Of a stretch of DNA of 61,763 nt, positions 31,560 to 40,558 are shown piece after piece. The notes beneath the pieces were generated by a model. That model was not told the origin of the DNA, made no database searches, and worked only from the letters and a program-made list of their open reading frames with translations. Made by a program: the position numbers and the translations under genes. The stretch's first letter is position 1. Each line of letters starts with the position of its first letter. The stretch is taken from positions 1-61,763 of the forward strand of contig CAAGJW010000084.1 in NCBI GenBank assembly GCA_900770215.1, given 5' to 3'. The DNA comes from Bacteroidales bacterium. Its GTDB lineage: Bacteria; Bacteroidota; Bacteroidia; Bacteroidales; Muribaculaceae.

Positions 31560-34478
31560 CTAATAGTTGAATATCTCGTCGGTAGTGAGACGCTTCACGG
31601 TGCCCAGTTTCTCAAGGGCCTTCATGTCGATATTCTTCTCATCGCCCAGTATCACATAGCGATACACCTTGTGGGCCATGTTGCGTTGCTCAAAGTCGAC
31701 CACATCTTGCAGGGTGAGTGTCGGCAGGGCCTCGTACACGGTCTTGTCGAGCGGCTGGGCCAGGTGGTGCTCCTTGGCCTGATAGATGTAGTTCCACAGC
31801 ACGCTCGAGCGGGTCACGCGCTTGCTCTGCAGGCTCTTGGTAAGGCTCTGTTTGGCAATGCCAAAGGCCGACTGGCTCTGCGGTATGGTGTCGAGAATCT
31901 GGTTGAAGACCTTGATGCAATCCATCATCTTGTCGTTTTGAGAAATGATGTGGGTGAAATAGGTCATGGGGTGTCCCACCTCGGGATAGGAGTCGTAGTA
32001 GGCATAGGCATTGTAGGCCAGGCCACGGCTCTCGCGCAGCTCCTGGAACACGATGGTGTTCATGCCGCCGCCAAAGTACTCGTTGAACATTGCTGCCACC
32101 GGGGCGGTAGACAAGTCGAAGGTGCGGCCCGTGTTGTGATACATGCGCATGTAGATGTTCTTGGCCTCGTAGGGGGCCACCAGAATCTCGGTCGTGGCCG
32201 GGTTGGGCTGCTCGGTGTAGGGCTTGCCTTGCGGCACGGGGGCAAGGTGCTTGGGCGTCTTGTGGTACTTGGCCAGGCAGCTCGACAGCTCCTTGACGGT
32301 CATGGGACCGAAGTACACCACCATGTGCTGCATCTTGTCGAACGTCTTGAGCCCGTCGACGAGCTTCTGCGGGTCGAGTGCGCGCAAGTGGGCTACAGAG
32401 AAAATGTTGCGGTTGGCATTGTAGGGCCCGTACACGCCATAGCTGGCCAGAACGCTGAAGTTGGCTCGCTGGTTCTTCTTGTTGTCGTCGCGGTTCTTCT
32501 CCACTGCGTTCACATAGGATGCATAGCTTTGCGGCGTGGCCTTGGCGTGGTTGAGCACGTCCTCGAGCAGGGCCAGGGCCTTGGGCATGTTCTCCGACAG
32601 ACCGCTCAGCGAGATGTAGGCCTTGTCGTCGCTCACGCTCACGCTATAGTTGCAGGCGAGCTGGTAGAACGCTTGCTTGACCTGGGCAGCCGTCATGGTG
32701 GCAGTGCCTATCACGTCGAGATAGTCGGCGGCATAGGAGAGCTCCTTGTTGTCCTCGGTACCGAAGTCGTAGTAGAACCACAGGTTGAAGAGGCCGTCCT
32801 GGTCGTTGTGCTTGTACACGAGCGGCAGGCCGGCGCTGGTCTTGGTGTCGATCACATCACGCTTGAAGTCGACAAATTGCGGCTCGATATCGGGCACCTT
32901 GGTGTCTTTTATCTCATTGAGGAAGGAGCTCGAGAGGTCGCGGTTGGCCGGAATGGGGGTGATGGCGGGCTTGTCGATTTTCTTGAGTGTGGTGTCTTCG
33001 CCCTGGCGCTTATACACGATGGCATAGTCGTTGCCCAGGTAGCGGGAGGCAAAGGCCATGACCTGCTGCTTGGTGATGCCCTCGAGGCGGGCGATGCGGT
33101 GCACCACGCTCTCCCAGCTCTTGCCGTTGATGAAGGCGTCGACCATGGCATTGGCGCGGGTCGAATTGCTGAGCAGGCCCTTGAAGTAGTTGAGCTTCAA
33201 GTTGCTGATGTAGGACTTGATGAGCTCGTCGGGGAAGTCTCCACGTTTCAGCTTGTCGATTTCGGCAAGCAGTAGCGAGCGCACTTGCTCAAGGCTTTGG
33301 TCCTTGTTGGGCGAGCCCTCGAGCATAAACGAGCTGTAGTCGTTGAGGTCATCAACAAAGCAACCTGCCCATTGCAGCTTCATGTCCTGGTTCAAGTCGA
33401 GGTCGATGAGGCCGGCCTTGCCGTTGTAGAGCAGGCCCGAGATGAGGCTGAGCGTGTCGCACTGGGCCGAGGAGGCTCCCGGCAGGCGCCAGCCCATCAT
33501 CAGGTATTCGGCCTCGAGGCCGTAGACGGTGGTGTCGACCGGTGCCGTGATGGGGCGCAGCGGTGCATACTCGGGGCGCGATAGCGCGGGACTCGGAGTC
33601 CAGGAGCCAAAATAGCGGTCGATGGTGGCGATGACCTTGTCGGGGTCGAGGTCGCCGGCCATGCATATGGCCACATTGTTGGGCACGTAGTAGCGCTTGA
33701 AGTAGTTTTTGATATTGGTGATCGAGGGGTTCTTCAAGTGGGCCTGGGTGCCAATGGTGGTCTGCGTGCCGTAGGGGTGGGTGGGATAGAGCAGGCGGTT
33801 GAGGGCGGCATAGCTTTTGCGGCCGTCGTCGGCCAGACCTATGTTGTACTCCTCATACACGGCCTCGAGCTCGGTGTGGAAGCCGCGTATCACCATGTTC
33901 TGGAAGCGGTCGGCCTCGACGCGGACCCAGTTATCGACCTCGTTGCTGGGTATGTCCTCGACATAGCAGGTCACATCGTTGCTGGTATAGGCGTTGGTGC
34001 CCTGCGCGCCTATCGACGACATGAGCTTGTCGTACTCGTTGGGAATGTTGTAGCGGGCGGCGAGCTGCGACACCGAGTCGATCTCGTGATAGGCCTGACG
34101 GCGCTGTGCCGAGTCGGTGAGGGTGCGATAGTGCTCGTAGCGGCGCTCTATGTCGTCGAGATAGGGTTTCTCGGCGCTATAGTCGGTAGTGCCGAATTGC
34201 TTGGTGCCCTTAAACATCAAGTGCTCCAGATAGTGAGCCAGGCCGGTGGTCTCGGCAGGGTCGTTGCGGCTGCCGGTGCGCACAGCGATGTAGGTCTGGA
34301 TGCGAGGGGTCTCCTTGTTGACGCTCAGGTACACTTTCAACCCGTTGGGCAAGGTGTAGATGCGCGTGCCCGACGGATCGCCCTGCACGGTAGAATAGTT
34401 GTAGGCCGGGGCGGCCATTGCCGAGCCGGCTGCCATCAAGGCAGCCACTGCCAGCATGATGATTTTGTTGCGTCTCAT
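31560..34478 (-). CDS. M16 family zinc metallopeptidase (pitrilysin-like)
   Basis: A 972-residue periplasmic protease. Signal peptide about 1-23 (MLAVAALMAAGSAMA). The inverted zinc motif HYLEH is His82-Glu85-His86 in LAHYLEHLMFKG, with a distal glutamate cluster at 204-210 (ELEAVYEEY). It has two homologous halves as in the 100-kDa single-chain M16 enzymes: active half 1-480 and inactive partner half 500-972. It likely degrades small or unfolded peptides in the periplasm. Own promoter; monocistronic. Confidence 0.93.
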   Translation of the reverse strand: MRRNKIIMLAVAALMAAGSAMAAPAYNYSTVQGDPSGTRIYTLPNGLKVYLSVNKETPRIQTYIAVRTGSRNDPAETTGLAHYLEHLMFKGTKQFGTTDYSAEKPYLDDIERRYEHYRTLTDSAQRRQAYHEIDSVSQLAARYNIPNEYDKLMSSIGAQGTNAYTSNDVTCYVEDIPSNEVDNWVRVEADRFQNMVIRGFHTELEAVYEEYNIGLADDGRKSYAALNRLLYPTHPYGTQTTIGTQAHLKNPSITNIKNYFKRYYVPNNVAICMAGDLDPDKVIATIDRYFGSWTPSPALSRPEYAPLRPITAPVDTTVYGLEAEYLMMGWRLPGASSAQCDTLSLISGLLYNGKAGLIDLDLNQDMKLQWAGCFVDDLNDYSSFMLEGSPNKDQSLEQVRSLLLAEIDKLKRGDFPDELIKSYISNLKLNYFKGLLSNSTRANAMVDAFINGKSWESVVHRIARLEGITKQQVMAFASRYLGNDYAIVYKRQGEDTTLKKIDKPAITPIPANRDLSSSFLNEIKDTKVPDIEPQFVDFKRDVIDTKTSAGLPLVYKHNDQDGLFNLWFYYDFGTEDNKELSYAADYLDVIGTATMTAAQVKQAFYQLACNYSVSVSDDKAYISLSGLSENMPKALALLEDVLNHAKATPQSYASYVNAVEKNRDDNKKNQRANFSVLASYGVYGPYNANRNIFSVAHLRALDPQKLVDGLKTFDKMQHMVVYFGPMTVKELSSCLAKYHKTPKHLAPVPQGKPYTEQPNPATTEILVAPYEAKNIYMRMYHNTGRTFDLSTAPVAAMFNEYFGGGMNTIVFQELRESRGLAYNAYAYYDSYPEVGHPMTYFTHIISQNDKMMDCIKVFNQILDTIPQSQSAFGIAKQSLTKSLQSKRVTRSSVLWNYIYQAKEHHLAQPLDKTVYEALPTLTLQDVVDFEQRNMAHKVYRYVILGDEKNIDMKALEKLGTVKRLTTDEIFNY

Positions 34479-34540
34479 TGCATAGGTTTTTTATATTGAC
34501 AAATAATGAATTTCAATTACAGTAGTGAGCGTGAATGTTG

Positions 34541-34571
34541 CAAAGATAAACTTTTCCTCACATTTTTGCAA
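34541..34571 (-). promoter_or_regulatory. Promoter of the M16 peptidase gene
   Basis: Minus-strand -7 box TATCTTTG (34541-34548) and TTG (34569-34571), 20 bp apart. Confidence 0.75.
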
Positions 34572-34616
34572 CAATTCATCACGCGCATATCGGCCCAAGC
34601 GGCCTCAGCCTGGCAG

Positions 34617-34660
34617 AAAAAGCAGGGGTTGCCTGCACCTGTAGCGGTGAGGCAGCCCCC
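34617..34660 (-). terminator. secA terminator
   Basis: Minus-strand GGGG-TGCCT ... AGGCA-CCCC followed by TGCTTTTT. Confidence 0.75.
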
Positions 34661-34693
34661 TGGCTCATTTAGTTTATGTCGCAGTGCCCGCCT

Positions 34694-37600
34694 CTACACA
34701 AGACCGCGGCCGTGACAGTTCTTATACTTCTTGCCGCTGCCGCAGGGGCAGGGATCGTTGCGCCCTATCTTGGGTCCCACGTGCACGGGGGCAGTGGGGC
34801 GCTGGCTCTGGGGATTGCGGCCGGCCGACTGGGCTGCTGCCTGGTTGGCACGGCGGGCTTCCTCCATGGCATCCTCGCCACGGTTGGCGTTGTAGCGCTG
34901 GCGTGGAGCGTTGCGCTCGGGCTCGGGTGCGCGCTGCACGCTGTCGGGGTCGCTGGCGCTCTCGGGAATGGCGCCGCGCATCAGGGTCGACACGGCCTTG
35001 TTGTTGAGGTCGGCCAGCATGCCCTCAAAGAGGTGGAAAGCCTCCTCCTTGTAGATGACGAGAGGATCCTTCTGCTCGTAGCTGGCATTCTGCACACTCT
35101 GGCGCAACTGGTCGAGCTCGCGCAGATGCACCTTCCAGTTCTCGTCGATCGAGAGCAGCAGCACGGCCTTCTGCCAGGCCTTGGCCAGCGACTTGCACTT
35201 GCTCTCGTAGGCCTCCTTGATGTCGACCACGATGCCAAACAAGCGGCGGCCGTCGCCTATGGGCACGCGTATGAGGCCCGTGGGCGTCTCGGCCCCGCTG
35301 GCCAGCTGCTGGTCGACGATGTTGCTTATCACGGGATAGGCCACCTCGCTGAGGCGGTCGGTCTTGCGGCGGAAGCCTGCCACTACCTCGTCGTAGAGCT
35401 TGTCGACACGCTCGCTGGCGTCCATCTTGCGGTACTCGTCCTCGCCAAACTGGGGCTCGATGGCAAAGGTGGTGAGCACCTGCATCTTGAAGTCCTCATA
35501 TTCCTCGTCGTTGAACTTGTTGACCACGTCCTCGACAGCCTCGTAGATAGTGTTGATGATGTCGATGCCTATGCGCTCGCCCATGAGTGCATGGCGGCGA
35601 CGGGTGTAAATGACCTTGCGCTGGGCATTGACCACGTCGTCATACTCGAGCGTGTGCTTGCGAATGCCGAAGTTGTTCTCCTCGACGCGCTTCTGAGCGT
35701 TCTCGATGCTCTTGGTCACCATGGGCGACTCGATGGCCTCGCCGTCTTTCAGGCCCAGGCGGTCGAGCAGCTTCACTGTCTTCTCGCCGGCAAAGAGGCG
35801 CATGACCTTGTCTTCAAACGAGACAAAGAACACCGAGCTGCCCGGGTCGCCCTGACGGCCGGCACGGCCGCGCAACTGGCGGTCGACGCGACGGCTCTCG
35901 TGACGCTCGGTGCCGATGATGGCCAAGCCTCCAGCCGCTTTCACGGCGGGCGAGAGCTTGATGTCGGTACCACGGCCAGCCATGTTGGTGGCAATGGTCA
36001 CCACACCCAGTCCGTTCTCGTCTTGCTGTCCGGCCTGTGCCACGATGTCGCTCTCCACAGCGGTGCGCTCGGGCTTGGCGTTGAGCAGCTGGTGAGGGAT
36101 GCGGCGCAGCTTGAGCATGCGGCTCAGCATCTCGCTCACGTCGACCGAAGTGGTACCCACCAGGCAGGGACGGCCGGCGTTGCGCATCTTCTCGATCTCG
36201 TCGATCACGGCGTTGAATTTCTCCTTGGCCGTCTTGTAGACGCGGTCGGGCTGGTCGTCGCGTATCACGGGCTTGTTGGTGGGGATGGTCACCACGTCGA
36301 GCTTGTAGATTTCCCAGAACTCGCCAGCCTCGGTCTCGGCCGTACCGGTCATACCGGCGAGCTTGTGATACATGCGGAAGTAATTTTGCAACGTGATGGT
36401 GGCAAAGGTCTGCGTGGCGGCTTCCACCTTCACGCCCTCCTTGGCCTCGATGGCCTGGTGCAGGCCGTCGCTGTAGCGGCGTCCCTCCATGACACGGCCC
36501 GTCTGCTCGTCGACGATTTTCACCTTGTTCTCGTTGTCGACGATATACTCCTCGTCGCGGTTAAACAAGGTGTAGGCCTTGAGCAGCTGCGTCACAGTGT
36601 GCACACGCTCGGCCTTGAGCGAGTAGTTCTGCAGCAGCTCGTCGCGCTTGGCCACTTTCTCGTCGTCGCTCAGGGGCATGTTGGTCACCTCCGAGAGCTC
36701 GGCAGCGATGTCGGGCAGCACAAAGAACTTGGGGTCGTCGGTGCCCTCGGTGAGCACGTCGATACCCTTGTCGGTGAGCTCGACGGTGTTGTTTTGCTCG
36801 TCGATGATGAAATAGAGCGGATCGGTCACAATGTGCATGTCGCGGCTGTTGTCTTGCATGTAGCGGGCCTCGGTCTTGAGCATGGCGGTCTTCACACCCT
36901 CTTCAGAGAGGAACTTGATGAGCGGCTTGTACTTGGGCAGGCCCTTGAAAGCGCGGTAGAGCAGGAGCACGCCCTCCTCGGCCACCTTGGGGTCGTCGCT
37001 GCCCATCTTCTTGCGGGCATCGCTCAAGAGCGAGGTCACCAGGCGGCGCTGGGCCTCGTAGACGCGTTGCACATTGGGCTTGAACTGGTCGAACATCTCG
37101 TCGCCCGTCTTGTTGGGTACAGGGCCCGAAATGATGAGGGGCGTGCGGGCGTCGTCGATGAGCACCGAGTCGACCTCGTCGACGATGGCAAAGTTGTGAC
37201 TGCGCTGCACGAGGTCTTCGGGTGTCATGGCCATGTTGTCGCGCAGGTAGTCGAAGCCAAACTCGGCATTGGTGCCAAAGGTGATATCGCAGTTGTAGGC
37301 AGCGCGGCGCTCGGGCGAGTTGGGGCGGGTCTTGTCGATGCAAGCCACGCTCATGCCGTGGAACTCATAGAGGGGACCCATCCACTCCGAGTCGCGCTTG
37401 GCCAAATAGTCGTTGACGGTGACCATGTGCACGCCGTTGCCGGCAAGGGCGTTGAGAAACACGGGCAGCGTGGCCACCAGGGTCTTGCCCTCGCCAGTAG
37501 CCATCTCGGCGATTTTGCCCTGGTGAAGCACAATGCCGCCTATGAGCTGCACGTCGTAGTGCACCATGTCCCAGGTGATCTCGTTGCCGCCGGCCATCCA

Positions 37601-38074
37601 GTGGTTCTGGTAGACGGCCTTGTCGCCCTCGATGTGCAAGAAGTCCTTGCCCTGGGCGGCGAGCTGACGGTCGAAGTCGGTGGCAGTGACCTCGATGGTC
37701 TCGTTCTCGGCAAAGCGGCGGGCGGTGTCCTTGACGATGGCAAACACCTCGGGCAGCACCTCGTTGAGTTTGTCCTCGATGCGGTCGAGCACCTCTTTCT
37801 CAAGCTTGTCGATCTTGTCCCACAGAGGCTCGCGCTGCTCGTAGTCGAGGGTCTCGATCTCGCTCTTGATGCGGGCGATCTCGTCGCGCTGTGGCTGCAC
37901 ATACTGGGCTATCGACTGGCGTATCTCTTGCGTGCGTTCACGCAGCTGGTCGTTCGACAGCTGGGAAATCTCGGGATAGATGGCCTTGATTTTGTCGAGC
38001 GTGGGCTTCAATTTCTTCACGTCGCGCTCGCTCTTGCTGCCGAATATCGACTTTAAAATTCCATTAAGATTCAT
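34694..38074 (-). CDS. secA: Preprotein translocase ATPase SecA
   Basis: An 1126-residue motor that drives proteins through SecYEG. The ATPase P-loop EMATGEGKT is about 185 residues in, DEVDSVLIDDA is the Walker B region, and MAGRGTDIKL is in NBD2. Preprotein cross-linking and helical scaffold domains follow, with an acidic/Gln-Arg linker and the C-terminal zinc SEC-C motif CPCGSGKKYKNCHG. It is longer than E. coli SecA (901), as is usual for Bacteroidota. The promoter lies about 110 bp upstream and the leader contains a hairpin (see 38139-38167). Confidence 0.97.
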   Translation of the reverse strand: MNLNGILKSIFGSKSERDVKKLKPTLDKIKAIYPEISQLSNDQLRERTQEIRQSIAQYVQPQRDEIARIKSEIETLDYEQREPLWDKIDKLEKEVLDRIEDKLNEVLPEVFAIVKDTARRFAENETIEVTATDFDRQLAAQGKDFLHIEGDKAVYQNHWMAGGNEITWDMVHYDVQLIGGIVLHQGKIAEMATGEGKTLVATLPVFLNALAGNGVHMVTVNDYLAKRDSEWMGPLYEFHGMSVACIDKTRPNSPERRAAYNCDITFGTNAEFGFDYLRDNMAMTPEDLVQRSHNFAIVDEVDSVLIDDARTPLIISGPVPNKTGDEMFDQFKPNVQRVYEAQRRLVTSLLSDARKKMGSDDPKVAEEGVLLLYRAFKGLPKYKPLIKFLSEEGVKTAMLKTEARYMQDNSRDMHIVTDPLYFIIDEQNNTVELTDKGIDVLTEGTDDPKFFVLPDIAAELSEVTNMPLSDDEKVAKRDELLQNYSLKAERVHTVTQLLKAYTLFNRDEEYIVDNENKVKIVDEQTGRVMEGRRYSDGLHQAIEAKEGVKVEAATQTFATITLQNYFRMYHKLAGMTGTAETEAGEFWEIYKLDVVTIPTNKPVIRDDQPDRVYKTAKEKFNAVIDEIEKMRNAGRPCLVGTTSVDVSEMLSRMLKLRRIPHQLLNAKPERTAVESDIVAQAGQQDENGLGVVTIATNMAGRGTDIKLSPAVKAAGGLAIIGTERHESRRVDRQLRGRAGRQGDPGSSVFFVSFEDKVMRLFAGEKTVKLLDRLGLKDGEAIESPMVTKSIENAQKRVEENNFGIRKHTLEYDDVVNAQRKVIYTRRRHALMGERIGIDIINTIYEAVEDVVNKFNDEEYEDFKMQVLTTFAIEPQFGEDEYRKMDASERVDKLYDEVVAGFRRKTDRLSEVAYPVISNIVDQQLASGAETPTGLIRVPIGDGRRLFGIVVDIKEAYESKCKSLAKAWQKAVLLLSIDENWKVHLRELDQLRQSVQNASYEQKDPLVIYKEEAFHLFEGMLADLNNKAVSTLMRGAIPESASDPDSVQRAPEPERNAPRQRYNANRGEDAMEEARRANQAAAQSAGRNPQSQRPTAPVHVGPKIGRNDPCPCGSGKKYKNCHGRGLV

Positions 38075-38138
38075 ATAATATTATGTGTTGTAGTTTCTTG
38101 TTTTATGTTTTTTTGAAACTCATCTGGAGGAGCCTGCG

Positions 38139-38167
38139 TGCCCGTCATGAGAAAAACACACGGGCAT
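38139..38167 (-). promoter_or_regulatory. Hairpin in the secA leader
   Basis: ATGCCCGT and ACGGGCAC pair around a loop of about 14 bases in the roughly 110-nt 5' leader. It could be a regulatory structure, but no known element is recognised. Confidence 0.35.
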
Positions 38168-38187
38168 GGGGCAACCCCAATGAGTTG

Positions 38188-38195
38188 CAAAGTTA
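38188..38195 (-). promoter_or_regulatory. secA promoter (-7 box)
   Basis: Minus-strand TAACTTTG followed by CAACTC. No clear -33 TTG. Confidence 0.6.
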
Positions 38196-38235
38196 CTAAA
38201 AAATGTTTGGATTGATTAAACTGTTGTGTATGAAT

Positions 38236-38637
38236 TTAAATGGAATGTCCCGGGGCCCTGATCTTGATGGGGCTCGCCGCCACGTGGGTCGTGGCCGGTG
38301 TGAACGCAGGCACGAGCAGCGCTGTGGCAGGCGCTGCCGCCCTGCGATGGCACTCCCACTGGCGGCAGGCGCACGAGGCCTGGTGGGCGCAGTGGTGTGC
38401 AACAGGCTTCTTGGCCTCTTGCTTCAATTGGGGCGACTGCTGGCGCAGCAGCCTGTTGAGTGCTTCCTGGCCGGCACGGTCGCTCATGAGCTCGTTGTAG
38501 CTGGCACGCAGCCGGCAGGCAATCTCCTCCACCTCGTGCTGGGGCAGCTGCACCTCGACAGTGGCCACTGCCGAGAGCACCACCATCGATGCTACTATCG
38601 AGGCGAGCAGGCGATTGATTTGGCTATTGTGAAGCAT
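38236..38637 (-). CDS. Small membrane-anchored protein with a Cys/His cluster
   Basis: A 133-residue frame whose ATG lies inside the last codons of the DUF4105 gene (14-bp overlap), which suggests coupled translation. Residues 10-28 are hydrophobic (LLASIVASMVVLSAVAT). A helical region follows, then a Cys/His-rich stretch at about 79-97 (VAHHCAHQASCACRQWECH) and an Ala/Pro-rich end. I do not recognise a family. The cluster could bind a metal in the periplasm. The frame may be real because of the tight overlap, but it could be fortuitous. Confidence 0.55.
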   Translation of the reverse strand: MLHNSQINRLLASIVASMVVLSAVATVEVQLPQHEVEEIACRLRASYNELMSDRAGQEALNRLLRQQSPQLKQEAKKPVAHHCAHQASCACRQWECHRRAAAPATALLVPAFTPATTHVAASPIKIRAPGHSI

Positions 38638-39838
38638 TCTTGCGATTGAGCATTACATAGTTGAACGAGCGCAGCACCACCACCAGCATGAGCGGGTAGA
38701 AAGCGACGTTGAAATGTTGTGGCAAAAATGGTGCCACAACAGTGAACACTGCCATTTCTACCAGCACGACCCGGTGCAGCCACAGCAGGGGCTTGCGCCA
38801 CCGTTGCACCCACACCATTGCGGCCGGCAGCAGGTAGAACGGGTGCAGCCACAGGCCGTCGAGGTTGGGCGAGGTCGACTCGTGGGTGGAGACAAATATC
38901 AGAAAATACACAATGCAGCCTGCCAGGCCATAGACGAGAAACAGCACGCTGTCGTAGAGACGCGACAACCTGCCACGCCGCAGGTCGCGCCATGTGACAT
39001 AGCACGTGGCAGCCAGCAGCAGCACGGCCAGCGCAAGCGGAGTGGCCCACCAGGGTGTGGGCGGCAGTATGGCTCCCTGGTCGCTGCCAGGATTGAGCAC
39101 GCGAGTGGCAGTCACCAGCGGCTCCTCGCGGCCGCCTGGGCGGGTGACCGTGGCAGTGGCCACTGCGCTCATGAGGTGCATGGGAATGAATAGTTTTGCC
39201 CTGTAGTCGATGACCGTGTCGGCACTGATCCCCAGGGCCAGGTCGATGCCAAAGGCCTCCCACGGGTAGTTGCCGTTGTATTGCGACATGATGTCGCGGT
39301 AGCTCTCGGGCTTCTCGCCCGCAGCCACGTGGTAGTGCAGCGACTTGCCCAGTACCCGCTCGATGATGTCGCGCGGCCGCGTGGCACAGTTGTCGCTCAA
39401 AAACTTGTAGCGGTAGGTGGCATTCTCGGGCAGGCAATTGACGGCGAGCAACTGGCGCACCTGCCGAGCCTGACTGGGGGTGAGGTTGAGCACCTGCTCC
39501 ACCACCTTGCGTCCCGAGCCCATATATTCCTTCAGGGCCACATAGCCCGGCAGGCCGCCGCACATGTAGTCGGTCTCGCCGGCCACAAAGCGGTATACAA
39601 AGTGAGGGGCGTTGAAGTCGAAGAGCCCGTAGTTGTAGTAGGTGTCGCTCAGGCTGTCGGTCACACGCAACTCGGTGTGGCCGTAGATTTCATACAGGTT
39701 GCTTCCTGGATATATCGTGACCAGGCTCACCTGCACGTCGCCCGGGCGAGCAGCGGGCGCCAGGCTCACTTGCGAGGTAGCCAGCAGCGATTGCATTGCC
39801 AGAAAGAGCGATAACAGGTATACCTTAGATAGCTTCAC
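38624..39838 (-). CDS. DUF4105 (Lnb-like) membrane protein
   Basis: A 404-residue exported protein: signal peptide 1-22, then a periplasmic papain-like-fold DUF4105 domain (about 30-230) with IYPGSNLYEIYGHTELRV (His likely catalytic) and YKFLSDNCATRPRD (Cys likely catalytic). Four to five hydrophobic segments follow in the C-terminal third. Some related proteins are Lnb-type lipoprotein N-acyltransferases or peptidases, and a role in lipoprotein processing is plausible. It overlaps the small gene downstream. Confidence 0.85.
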   Translation of the reverse strand: MKLSKVYLLSLFLAMQSLLATSQVSLAPAARPGDVQVSLVTIYPGSNLYEIYGHTELRVTDSLSDTYYNYGLFDFNAPHFVYRFVAGETDYMCGGLPGYVALKEYMGSGRKVVEQVLNLTPSQARQVRQLLAVNCLPENATYRYKFLSDNCATRPRDIIERVLGKSLHYHVAAGEKPESYRDIMSQYNGNYPWEAFGIDLALGISADTVIDYRAKLFIPMHLMSAVATATVTRPGGREEPLVTATRVLNPGSDQGAILPPTPWWATPLALAVLLLAATCYVTWRDLRRGRLSRLYDSVLFLVYGLAGCIVYFLIFVSTHESTSPNLDGLWLHPFYLLPAAMVWVQRWRKPLLWLHRVVLVEMAVFTVVAPFLPQHFNVAFYPLMLVVVLRSFNYVMLNRKNASQ

Positions 39839-39927
39839 TTCGAAACAAACAATATTTCATTCAAAACCCATTTCCTCGCCAATATTTCAAAAGGCAACAA
39901 AAATGGTCATAACGACTTTATTTAGCG

Positions 39928-39935
39928 CAAAATTA
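39928..39935 (-). promoter_or_regulatory. Promoter of the DUF4105 gene (-7 box)
   Basis: Minus-strand TAATTTTG followed by CGC, about 90 bp upstream of the start. It is divergent from the small-RNA promoter. Confidence 0.6.
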
Positions 39936-39987
39936 AGAAAAAACACGCAAACGGGCTAATTTTTTTGAAATTAAACCCCAAAAATAG

Positions 39988-40017
39988 TTGGTATTTTCAA
40001 AAAAGGTATTACCTTTG
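39988..40017 (+). promoter_or_regulatory. Strong promoter with no protein gene behind it
   Basis: TTG at 39988-39990 and -7 box TACCTTTG at 40010-40017, 19 bp apart: a near-perfect consensus. Confidence 0.8.
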
Positions 40018-40020
40018 CAA

Positions 40021-40121
40021 GTGCAAAACAATTAGGACAGCAATATAAATATTGCACTTTTCTATACAGATTCTATTCATAAAATTCAAAAGTCCCACTC
40101 GTGATGAGCAGGGCTTTTTTT
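40021..40121 (+). ncRNA. Candidate small RNA, about 100 nt
   Basis: The strong promoter at 39988-40017 and a terminator at 40089-40121 enclose about 100 bases with no reading frame. The 5' end can form a stem between GTGCAA (40021-40026) and TTGCAC (40052-40057) with an AT-rich loop. A single-stranded A/U-rich section follows, then the terminator stem AAGTCC-CTC ... GAG-GGGCTT with a T7 tail. That layout (5' hairpin, open middle, terminator) is the usual one for a trans-acting bacterial sRNA. No Rfam family is recognised. Confidence 0.6.
40089..40121 (+). terminator. Terminator of the candidate small RNA
   Basis: AAGTCC and CTC pair with GAG and GGGCTT; a run of seven T follows. Confidence 0.75.
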
Positions 40122-40215
40122 ATACCCCCAACTTATCCACGCCAGGTCGTGTGCCAATGACAGCGAAACATGCCCGTGACACCCCAACGCGACAACCTGC
40201 GCAAGGGGGAGGGGG

Positions 40216-40250
40216 AAAAAAAACCGACCGTGTCGTCGCGACAAAGCCGG
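40216..40250 (-). terminator. Minus-strand terminator A of a related pair
   Basis: CCGGC-TTGTCG CGA CGACA-GGTCGG then eight T residues. The loop-proximal GTCGCGACGAC is shared with terminator B. Confidence 0.65.
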
Positions 40251-40525
40251 AATTCATAACTCTTATTTAAATTACCAATTTTGAATACTAAAAAATGAAT
40301 TCTAAGATTTTTTCTGTCACAAATTTAAGCATAATACACTTTTTTCAGTAGGTCAAAAAGTCGAATAAAGTGTTCCGTAACAGAACTCGCCTTAAACATT
40401 AGAAACATCTAATCGACTGATACTATAATTATTTGAATTCTCTAATTTTCCCAAGCCGCTCCTATCGCTCCAGTGCCTACCGCCCATACCAAGGATGGCT
40501 GCACCGTGGCAAGCCCGCGTGAGAG

Positions 40526-40558
40526 AAAAAAAACAGCCCTGTCGTCGCGACAGAGCTG
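40526..40558 (-). terminator. Minus-strand terminator B of a related pair
   Basis: CAGC-CTGTCG CGA CGACAG-GCTG then eight T residues. Confidence 0.7.

Noticed and set aside
30771..33275. 834-codon plus-strand frame spanning two genes
   Set aside because: It crosses the SIMPL gene out of frame, a terminator, and the antisense of the M16 gene.
34676..38056. 1126-codon plus-strand frame opposite secA
   Set aside because: It is the mirror of secA in GC-rich codons; no motifs, no promoter.
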